64,000 nucleotides of DNA, from NCBI GenBank assembly GCA_013995675.1, contig VWRR01000012.1, positions 124,001 to 188,000 on the forward strand, given 5' to 3'. Every line of letters starts with the position of its first letter. The first letter of the stretch is position 1. Below the pieces are notes generated by a model. The model had not been told where the DNA came from and searched no databases. It was given only the letters and a program-made list of their open reading frames with translations. This DNA comes from Cyanidiococcus yangmingshanensis. Taxonomy: Eukaryota; Rhodophyta; Bangiophyceae; Cyanidiales; Cyanidiaceae. The translations under genes were made by a program, and so were the position numbers. Below are positions 1 to 7,399 of the stretch, piece by piece.

Positions 1-343
1 TTGTACCTACTGGAACGCCTTGCCCGTCGATCGAATTCAGCTGAAAGTCAGTCAATGTATCTGCTAAATATCTGTTGCGTGCTGCAGGTTTGAAGGGTTT
101 TTTTTTTCGACTTGCATTGGTTCTCCAAAAGCGTCGTTTCGCGCAAAGAGCGAGAAGCTGCTGCGAGATTTTGCTGTGGAACGTTCACTCACCGACACCG
201 ATTAGAGGCTGCAACCCGACCAGGGTCCAAGTCTCGCGCACACTCGTGGCGTAGTTGTATCGTGCTCGTTTCTCCCGTACCTGTCGCCTCGGTTCGCGCA
301 GACTGCTGTTGGACTTGCAGCTTGGTCTCTTCACAGGAAACAG
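1..343. other. 5' edge of window, no gene seen
   Basis: No convincing coding sequence is visible on either strand. A run of T at about 99-107 and the region up to the RPB12 start codon probably hold upstream control sequence and the 5' UTR. Open frames here on the minus strand are overlaps of RPB12 and the dehydrogenase in other frames. Confidence 0.4.
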
Positions 344-481
344 ATGACGCGTTACGTGTGCGGGGAGTGTGGACAGATCTTCGAGCTTGACGTAAACGAA
401 ACAGTTCGCTGCAACTTTTGCTCGTGTCGTTACGTTTACAAGCTTCGCACGAGGAAGCCCATCCAACTGGAGGCGCGTTGA
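344..481 (+). CDS. RPB12: RNA polymerases I/II/III common subunit RPABC4
   Basis: This 45-residue protein is the smallest subunit shared by the three nuclear RNA polymerases, where it binds one zinc ion and bridges the two largest subunits. The sequence shows the zinc ribbon directly: C6-x2-C9 in YVCGECG and C23-x2-C26 in VRCNFC, followed by the family's basic C-terminal tail YKLRTRKPIQLEAR, which ends on the usual A-R. Length and spacing match the family (about 45-70 aa). The ATG at 344 is the only sensible start. The dehydrogenase begins only 44 bp after the stop on the same strand. The ORF is too short for most length cut-offs, so it is easily missed. Zinc residues and tail are seen in sequence; complex membership is family knowledge. 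Confidence 0.93.
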   Translation: MTRYVCGECGQIFELDVNETVRCNFCSCRYVYKLRTRKPIQLEAR

Positions 482-525
482 GAGTACAGCGCGAGCAATT
501 GAGCGCTGTACTCCTTAGTGACCTC

Positions 526-1296
526 ATGAGTCTGCCGAGAATCTTCGGAGTGCTTGGAGCGGCGGGCCAGATGGGAGCAGGCATCGTGCAGGCGCTCGAG
601 AAAATACCAGGGGCTACAGTGTTGCGTTACGATCCGCTGAAAGAGCCAGAGAAAAGCATTCGAACACTTTGCGGGGCGGAATTCTTGTTCGAGGCTGTTC
701 CAGAGGTGTTTGAGACCAAGGTTGGGGTGTATAGGGCGCTCGAAGACGCTCAGGTTTGGAAAGAAGACGTTATCGTAGCAAGCAACACCTCATCGTTATC
801 TATAACGAGGCTAGCTGCGGCGACCAGGAGACCCGAGAGTTTTGTTGGCATGCACTTTTTTTATCCTGTCCAAAAAATGAACATTGTTGAGATCATCTGC
901 GGCCTTCGCACTGCGGACAGGACAGTCGAGGTGACCGAAGCAGTTGCACAAGGCATAGGGAAGGAATGTGCGCATTGTCTCTCAGACACACCAGGATTTG
1001 TGTCAAACCGCATACTAATGCCTTACATTAATGAAGCGATTGAAACGTTGCGCGAGGGGACGGCGGAGGCCAAGGACATCGACCGTATCATGAAATTGGG
1101 CACGAACGTGCCAATGGGACCATTAGCTCTTGCCGACTTTATTGGTCTCGACACCTGCCTGAACATTTTGCGCGTACTTGAAACTGGGCTCCCTGGCGGT
1201 TCTGTCAAGTATAAACCGTCGCCCCTGCTCGTGAAGTATGTGGATGCCGGATTCCTGGGGCGAAAAACCAAACGGGGGTTTTACACATATAGCTAA
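526..1296 (+). CDS. 3-hydroxyacyl-CoA dehydrogenase, compact
   Basis: The 256-residue protein belongs to the NAD-dependent 3-hydroxyacyl-/3-hydroxybutyryl-CoA dehydrogenases of fatty-acid beta-oxidation. Residues 6-18 hold a glycine-rich Rossmann loop (GAAGQMGAG). The catalytic block ASNTSSLSIT, then GMHFFYP with the active-site His and VEII with the partner Glu, is intact, and the C-terminal dimer domain has TPGFVSNRIL, GPLALADFIGLD and the terminal GRKTKRGFYTYS. I chose ATG 526 because the fold begins right after it; an upstream in-frame extension to 418 is unlike the family and overlaps RPB12. It is shorter than the usual 280-300 aa: the helical hairpin of about 35 residues normally lying after the second Rossmann strand is absent. 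No clear mitochondrial presequence; a peroxisomal or cytosolic place is possible. Confidence 0.88.
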   Translation: MSLPRIFGVLGAAGQMGAGIVQALEKIPGATVLRYDPLKEPEKSIRTLCGAEFLFEAVPEVFETKVGVYRALEDAQVWKEDVIVASNTSSLSITRLAAATRRPESFVGMHFFYPVQKMNIVEIICGLRTADRTVEVTEAVAQGIGKECAHCLSDTPGFVSNRILMPYINEAIETLREGTAEAKDIDRIMKLGTNVPMGPLALADFIGLDTCLNILRVLETGLPGGSVKYKPSPLLVKYVDAGFLGRKTKRGFYTYS

Positions 1297-1819
1297 CCTA
1301 GCGGATTTATGGTTGACAGCTTTGTGACAATGAGGGTTTTCCTTGCAGATGCCTTTGGAGTATCTCTAGAGCCGGTCGTGTTGAATGTCTTTCATATCCC
1401 ATAAGGTTGATTTCTGAGGGAAGCATGACAAACCAGCTCGTAAAGGCAATGTGATGTTTTCATCTAGGATCCTGGTTGCATTCGTGGATGCTGCACTACA
1501 CTAATGGACAATACGGGTTCCGTTGCGGTTAGGAAATGGACACAGAGACTAAGAGATATACGGTCTTCTAACGCCTACGCATTTTCGGACAGATACCCAG
1601 GACAGAATACATAAACAGCGATTCGGAATGACTTGCTTTCATCTTGCCTTGACAGAGGCGTGGTTCTTGGACCAGTAGCAATGACAAGCGACTCGGAATG
1701 CGCTATCCACCTCTTTCCCTAAGATTCAGTAGCTTCCAGGCATATTTACATTCGGTTCTGCGAACAAACCAGCATTGCGTCGTCGCTGGATACGTCAGAT
1801 ACAGGATGCGTAAGATGAT
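1297..1819. other. Intergenic, convergent 3' ends
   Basis: This 523-bp stretch lies between the converging dehydrogenase and NBP35 genes. I see no RNA gene, repeat or plausible ORF. It should hold both 3' UTRs and polyadenylation signals. Confidence 0.5.
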
Positions 1820-2806
1820 TCACCGGGACTTGTCTCCATGTGTATCATTACACAGCATGGAAAAGCTGCTCGCAATCTCTCGTGCCAACTGGTTGATTGC
1901 GTCACGGGCTGGGCATTCGTACTTTTGAACCGATTCACCCCTTTCGCACGCCCGCATCAGCACCGGATCCAAAGGGATTCTACCCAGGAAAGGGATGTTG
2001 TGCTGGCTACACATAACCTGCACGCCTCCAGTCGTGGGGGAAAATATCTCTTCCCGATGACCACAGTTCCGACATGTGTAGAAAGACATATTCTCAACGA
2101 CTCCTACGATGGGGATGCGTGCGCGCTGGCAGAAACTGACCTGTTTGCGAGCATCAAGAAGTGCCAATTCCTGCGGTGTTGCAACGATAAGTGCAGCAAC
2201 ACGTGCGATTCCCGAAAGTGCCTGAGACAGCGTAATATGCTCGTCTGAGGTCCCCGGCGGCATATCAATGATAAGCCAGTCAAGATGCTCGCCCCAGTCC
2301 ACGTCCCGCAAGAACTGTTTCAACAAACCGGTTTTCCGCGCGCCTCGCCAAGCGATAGCGTCGTTTTTTGAAGGGAGCATGAATCCAATCGACATTGCGG
2401 CCAAATTTTCTCTCACGTACACCGGCTGCCAACCGGTTCCCGATTGGTGGACTTCCTCCTCAGAGATTGAGAGCAGATGTGGAATTGAGGGACCGGTCAC
2501 GTCAGCGTCAAGGATTGCAACATCAGGCTCTTCACAGCCAGCGTCCACAGTGACACCAGATGCAAAGGCCTGCGCTAGCTGGGCGGCAATAGCAGACTTC
2601 CCGCAACCACCTTTATTTGCGACAACGAAAAGAACGTGGCGCACACCGGCTAAGCGGGTTTGAATCGCTTCCCGGTCTGGGTCCGCCTTGACGCCTTCAC
2701 CTGAAGCGCAGCGTAACTGGTTTGGGCAACCATAGCAAGCACTCGCCTTGCCAGCTTGTTCAGAGGCAGTGCCAGGACACGCGGGAGGTATAGTAGCTTC
2801 GGTCAT
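1820..2806 (-). CDS. NBP35: Cytosolic Fe-S cluster assembly scaffold NBP35
   Basis: This 328-residue P-loop ATPase is a scaffold of the cytosolic iron-sulfur assembly (CIA) pathway, building 4Fe-4S clusters for cytosolic and nuclear proteins. The N-terminus shows the defining cysteine motif exactly, C-x13-C-x2-C-x5-C (residues about 9-33), which separates NBP35 from CFD1. The Walker A loop reads KGGCGKS (usually KGGVGKS), and Mrp-family blocks VAILDADVTGPSIPHL, WLIIDMPPGTSDEH and VENMSFYTC follow. The C-terminal bridging cluster motif is C-x2-C (CRNCG). Length is normal. The ATG at 2806 places the cysteine motif at the start, as in homologues. Val-to-Cys in Walker A is the only oddity. Confidence 0.95.
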   Translation of the reverse strand: MTEATIPPACPGTASEQAGKASACYGCPNQLRCASGEGVKADPDREAIQTRLAGVRHVLFVVANKGGCGKSAIAAQLAQAFASGVTVDAGCEEPDVAILDADVTGPSIPHLLSISEEEVHQSGTGWQPVYVRENLAAMSIGFMLPSKNDAIAWRGARKTGLLKQFLRDVDWGEHLDWLIIDMPPGTSDEHITLSQALSGIARVAALIVATPQELALLDARKQVSFCQRARIPIVGVVENMSFYTCRNCGHREEIFSPTTGGVQVMCSQHNIPFLGRIPLDPVLMRACERGESVQKYECPARDAINQLAREIASSFSMLCNDTHGDKSR

Positions 2807-3051
2807 ATCGAATAAAACATACTATTCCAAGCCACAGTTTTTGTGCACGAGTGGCGACGAATGCCAAGTCCCTGTAGATCAGAAATGTCCAAATTACAGC
2901 ATGTCCTCGATTTGAGGCGCTCAGAGGAAGTTTCAGAGGCGCTCGTGGTTCATCGATGCGGCGCGGGCATCGCATTCACGCATTCGTCCAGTACAGGGCT
3001 TTTAAGCGCTCGACAATAGGAAGGGCCAGCTTCGGACACTGCTTTTCGTAG

Positions 3052-3857
3052 ATGTTCCAAAGTGCGGGGACCTTCATTGCTGCCGCCGGAATCTCCAGGA
3101 GCTTCCTGTCGAGGCGAAACCGATGTGCGGATCAGCGAAAGCTGCGGTTTCTCCATTCCAGGAGTTATCGGTCGCTTGCTGACAGCTCTCGAAAAGCAAT
3201 GCGGTAAGGTCGCTGCTCTTATCGACTAGAGCTGCTCAGGCACGAGGCTCTACTTCTGACATCAAAAATGATTTCTTAGAAAGTACGATTCTTTGCCGGG
3301 AAGTCGAGATTCTTGAAGCAGGGTCTGTTTACGGCAAGGAGCCCGTCCAAGTGAGAGTGTTTCGAGCGTTCAACATCGACTTGCTGGAGCCGCTTGGCGT
3401 TCTATCCTGGGACGAAGTAATCGAGGACGTCCAGAGCGAGTATCCGATAACGTATGAGAACCATGAAATCGTCTACTTCGAATCAGGCTCATTTCAGCTC
3501 CATGTCCCTGAGTGGGAAACCCCACTGGTTCTTCGAGCTGGCGATATGGCCGAGTTTGCCGACGGTGTTCACGGGAACGGTCGCGTTACAGAGCAACTGC
3601 GTCGGAGATTTATCTTCTGTTCACCTGAACAATGGGAGGCCTCTCTGAAACGTGCGTTATCGGAAGCGGCGCTGAAGGAACATGAGCGACCTTCCGACTT
3701 TAGTGCTGCCAGTGACACGACCCAGCAGGAGAACACATCCCCGGCCACACAGTTAGCCAACCGCGAACTTTACGAATCGATGTCATCAAGTTCATCAGAG
3801 GTAAAGTTTGCGGGCACCAGAGCGACCCCCGGTTTGGAAGCACCTGGCATCCAGTGA
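3052..3857 (+). CDS. Cupin-domain protein, organelle-targeted, frame break near 5' end
   Basis: The main open frame (readable from 3183 to 3857) carries a small cupin barrel: an ESGSFQLHVPEW strand pair, then LRAGDMAEFADG, the glycine-rich turn and the GD of the cupin_3 (DUF861/EutQ-like) type. Metal-binding histidines are not evident, so the enzyme role is unknown. That frame has no ATG. One frame away, ATG 3052 opens a basic, Ser/Arg-rich stretch (MFQSAGTFIAAAGISRSFL...) typical of a transit peptide, open to 3207. The two join if one base is missing around 3183-3204 (an AAAA run at 3192-3195 is the obvious spot). A splice GTAAGG at 3204 is an alternative. The C-terminal 60 residues are low-complexity. 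The next gene starts 22 bp downstream. Confidence 0.55.
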
Positions 3858-3879
3858 GCTGCAGCAACCCCGACTTGAT

Positions 3880-4233
3880 ATGCAACCTGAGAGAAAGCGA
3901 GGCGGGGCTGCTCGAGCTCGTATGGACTCAGAGCTTGCTTTCCCCAATTGGGTCGCCTATGCTCTAAGCGATTTTATTCAAATCGGTGCTGCCATGACAC
4001 TAATTCTCTTCTGGGACACGGGCCCAGGGACTGTCATACCTTCACGAGAGATCAACTTTGTTTTGCATTACATCCTTGTTCCACTGGGGACGACAGGAGC
4101 TTGTTTGTCGGCACTAGCACGGATCTTGATCGAATTCGTGCCCTCATTGCGAAAGCATCCCCTTGCCCGTCTGGTTCCGCGGTACGAAGATATCGATGAT
4201 CCACGACAGCGCCATTTACGAAATTACGACTGA
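3880..4233 (+). CDS. Hypothetical small membrane protein, two TM segments
   Basis: I do not recognise this 117-residue protein. From ATG 3880 it has a basic, Arg-rich first 15 residues, then two hydrophobic helices: one around WVAYALSDFIQIGAAMTLILFW (too long to be chance) and one around LHYILVPLGTTGACLSALARILI, followed by a charged tail ending ..RHLRNYD. The basic start followed by membrane helices would suit an inner-membrane organelle protein, but this is inference. It begins 22 bp after the cupin stop on the same strand, with no room for a promoter of its own outside the cupin gene, so the start could also be the internal Met at residue 15. Confidence 0.5.
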   Translation: MQPERKRGGAARARMDSELAFPNWVAYALSDFIQIGAAMTLILFWDTGPGTVIPSREINFVLHYILVPLGTTGACLSALARILIEFVPSLRKHPLARLVPRYEDIDDPRQRHLRNYD

Positions 4234-4701
4234 TCTCTGCAACGCAACGCAACACAGCACATCGCGCGGGTCTCAGAACTCCATTATTTCATGTGACACC
4301 ACTGATGTAGGTTAGGGGATAGAGAAACATTCGTGGATGTCATGAATGACATCCCTGATAGAACAAACAGCTGGTTGAAAATCTGCGACACCGAACCTAA
4401 AACCTCAGGAAGGCTTAGTCAGTTTGCCCCGACCCATTAAACTTCTCGGAACCGAGTCTGTTGCCAAGCAGGACGTCGCCAATCACTGCAGTGGATCGTT
4501 GAGATAGATACTCTCCGAGCATACCAGAATCGCGACCCGCAAGCCCGGTCGTGATCGAATTCAAGTAGGAAGCACCGATATCCAAGTCTGGACGGGAGCG
4601 GGGCTCATTTGAGTCAAACTGAAGCTGAAATGTGAGTCTCTTGGACAGAGGGCCAATAATACCCTACTGGTAGGTTCAAAACACTTAGAGAGACCACGCA
4701 C
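4234..4701. other. Intergenic, nothing recognised
   Basis: This 468-bp stretch separates two plus-strand genes. No coding, RNA or repeat signal was found; the last part is likely the promoter of the Smr gene. Confidence 0.4.
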
Positions 4702-5436
4702 ATGACAATAGGCGAGGGTTGGAGGTGTGCGCGTTTACGCACTTTCAACGACGGAGTTTTTTGGGTTTCCGCTGGCTTGAGCACTAGTCCGGACTCATAT
4801 GGGTATTCAGCAGAGCAAGCAAACTCGCGGCCAGCAGCAAGAAAATCGCTTGCAACAGTGAAGCCGAAGGACACAAAGCGCGTGCATTCCAAACTGACGA
4901 GACGGCGGACTGGGACGCGGTCCGTTGCGCGAGTTCGAGCTCGGGAACTCGCACTCTACTCCAAGAAACAGCAACTTTTTGACGCAGCGAATAAGGCCTA
5001 CACCAGAGGAAGTGGGGCAGAAGCGAAGCGTCTATCCGTAGCCGCTCATAAAACGGATAGAGAGTATCGGAAAGAGCGAGAAAAAGCTGCTTTAGCAATA
5101 TTTCGCCTCAGAAACGATGGTCTGCCGAAAACGAAGCTCGATCTGCACGGGCAGTACGTTGAAGAGGCACTTGCGTTCACGAAATCTCGGCTAAAGGAAC
5201 TGAAACGCGACAAGCGCTCGAATAGGGATACAAAGCTGCTTATCGTGACGGGGGCTGGCCACCATAGTAAGGACGGACGTGCAAAAATTAGACCTGCTGT
5301 TGAAAGACTGCTCCGCGAAGAAGGTTTTGTTCATGAGGAGGAGGGATCAGGAGCTTTTCTTGTGCATGCAGAAACGAAGAATCAAAGAAAAGGATTCATG
5401 TGGCATGTGCTTCGTTTGTTTGGGCTCTGTAACTGA
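4702..5436 (+). CDS. DUF1771-Smr domain protein (putative nuclease)
   Basis: This 244-residue protein has a DUF1771-type helical segment (residues about 78-130, RELALYSKKQQLFDAANKAY onwards) followed by a small MutS-related (Smr) domain. The Smr hallmarks are LDLHGQ at about residue 147 and the TGAGHHSKDG loop, equal to the T/V-G-x-G-x-H-S of active Smr nucleases, then IRPAVERLLREEGF. Eukaryotic Smr proteins with this layout cleave or bind RNA, some in no-go mRNA decay. The first 70 residues are basic and disordered. ATG 4702 is the only upstream start; an internal start is possible. A second, separate Smr gene lies at 28997-30076. Confidence 0.85.
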   Translation: MTIGEGWRCARLRTFNDGVFWVSAGLSTSPDSYGYSAEQANSRPAARKSLATVKPKDTKRVHSKLTRRRTGTRSVARVRARELALYSKKQQLFDAANKAYTRGSGAEAKRLSVAAHKTDREYRKEREKAALAIFRLRNDGLPKTKLDLHGQYVEEALAFTKSRLKELKRDKRSNRDTKLLIVTGAGHHSKDGRAKIRPAVERLLREEGFVHEEEGSGAFLVHAETKNQRKGFMWHVLRLFGLCN

Positions 5437-5535
5437 GGCTTATTTTCATCCTTCATCTAAATAATAGACTTATCCTCAGATTGAGAGACCGGACTCTCGA
5501 ATGCCAAATCGTATGCCATATCGGGATCCTCCGAG

Positions 5536-6218
5536 CTAAGATCTCCGCAAGCTACAAAAGGGAGTATAGCTCCGTAGTTCTGCGGCGGAAACTTCTGAAG
5601 TATGGCCTAAATTGAAACCTCTACAGACAACAAAGCTTTCCTAGACTCGAATTTCGGCTCGAACGAGGTTTCGCCTATATAAACCTCTCGGAAAAGGGAG
5701 CGTACTTGAGCGTAGAGAAAGGCTGACTCGTATCCACGAAATATTTTTGCCACGAAGGTGCCACCATCACGGAGTACTGCTCCGCAGAACCGCAAAGCTG
5801 CCCGCAGTAGTTCATATTGAACGTACTCATCAAGGTCATGCAGACCCGTGACATCTGGCGCTCCGTCGCTGAGAACTACATCCGCTTTTCGACCGTCCAG
5901 TAGTCTAAGAACGTGATTTAACGTGCCCTCTTGTGTTATGTCGCCCTGCAACGTGCGAACCCCCGGTATCGGGGCTATTTCTTGCAAATCAATAGCAATC
6001 ACATAAGAATCTCGCACCTCTCCAGTCGCACGAAGCAGTTGGCTCGCGACTTGCGACCAGCTGCCTGGCGCTGCACAGAGATCGACCACTACTCGTGCTT
6101 CTTCGAAAATCTGAAACTCATCATCCAGTTGCAGAAGCTTGTAGGCAGACCTCGCGCGATAACCTTCCTCTTTAGCTTTTCTATAATAAACGTCGCGTTT
6201 GTCTTTGCTGCGAGTCAT
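5536..6218 (-). CDS. TRM7: tRNA 2'-O-ribose methyltransferase TRM7/FTSJ1, frame break near 3' end
   Basis: The first 190 residues are a close match to TRM7/FTSJ1, which 2'-O-methylates positions 32 and 34 of the tRNA anticodon loop. Visible features are the N-terminal SKDKRDVYYRKAKEEGYRAR block, the catalytic Lys in RSAYKLLQLD, the SAM site VVDLCAAPGSWSQV, the catalytic Asp in LSDGAPDVTG and Lys in TFVAKIF. The frame ends at 5607 with an unconserved tail. The family's last motif, E-x-F-V-V-C-x-G-F carrying the fourth catalytic residue, is present one frame away at about 5609-5640 and stays open to a stop at 5536. So the gene most likely runs to 5536 with one base missing near 5640, or the enzyme has lost its catalytic Glu. 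Confidence 0.87.
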
Positions 6219-7399
6219 ATAGGACGCCCTAGAACCTGATGGGCTCAGGGTCCGGAAAGCGTTTACCTAATGTCCAGTCAAAAAGCTGCCTTCCAACAGA
6301 CGCTCAGATGATCGTCCGACGTAGCTCTTTGGGCGAAAATCATGACTCATCTGCAGCCTACTCTGGTCTCTCGATCACGGATTTCTGTCTCCGATTTGTC
6401 GCATCGATTGCGACGCGGAGGCTGAGGCCCTCAAAGGAAACGTTGCGCTACATGTCGGACTTTTTCACACTCATGATCTCATACCCGGATTTCTGAGATA
6501 TTTAGATGTGAAATCATTCATCCTGCATGTGGGACAGAAAATTGGATTCATAGAAAAAGCTTTCTTCAGTCGTCTGTTTCGTTTCGGCTGGAAAGTTGTG
6601 TTCTTACACTCACTATGTCGCACGAACCGAGACAGACTTTAAGCCAACCCAAACTGTGAAATGCATCGAAATAGCTTATTTTGATGGATTCGGCGATGGA
6701 GACTTATCCATATCAACTGAAGGGTCAATGCTGCCTGCGCAAGCTGAAACGCATCTGAGCTCTTGCGTCTGAGACATTGCAGAAGCACGTTTCGTCACCT
6801 CTGCGACCCTCTCGGTCGATTCATGTGAGTCTCAACTGCAGAGACACGATGCCATCGAAGTATTAGATTGGTTTGCTCAGTGAAATACATGTGAAAATCT
6901 CAAGTCTGTTGGAGGTAGAGGCGACTATGAAAGCGCGCCGATTTTCAGACACGGGAACGACACGAATGAACGCCGGCATGTCCAGTTCAATACAGTATTT
7001 GAGCAGACGATCGACCTTTTGGATCTATGTCATCGCCGGAGTGTCTAAGGACAGTGAAACGATACGAACCAAATAGGAACATCATTAGAATGAACGTTTG
7101 GTGCGAAGTCATGACAAAATGTACATTTTGAAGGTAAACAATTCGCCCGATGCAGTAATGTTTCCATTCCACCAGATCTGAAAGGGCCGACTATGAGTCT
7201 GTATCTGATTCTGGGGAGAGCAGTCACGACGCAAAGCCGTAAATCAAAGCTAGCTTCCCAGCAGGCCGAATCAAAACCACAGAAGAAACGTGAATCTCTC
7301 GAGAGTTTGGGTGCAACTCCAAGGCTCTTGGCATTCGCGAGCCCTGGATTCAGATTGCGGACGATGTTCGCATCTTTGTTCGTTTTTGGAGAACCATCA
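6219..7399. other. Intergenic, 1.2 kb, nothing recognised
   Basis: Between the divergent side of TRM7 and the 3' end of NUP107. Short frames on both strands (up to 85 codons) show no known motif. The TRM7 promoter should lie at its left end. Confidence 0.4.

Noticed and set aside
3204-3239. GTAAGG..CTCAG as an intron in the cupin gene
   Set aside because: Splicing there does not put the ATG frame and the cupin frame together; a 26-nt variant ending at CTAG does but is extremely short. A single missing base in the AAAA run is simpler.
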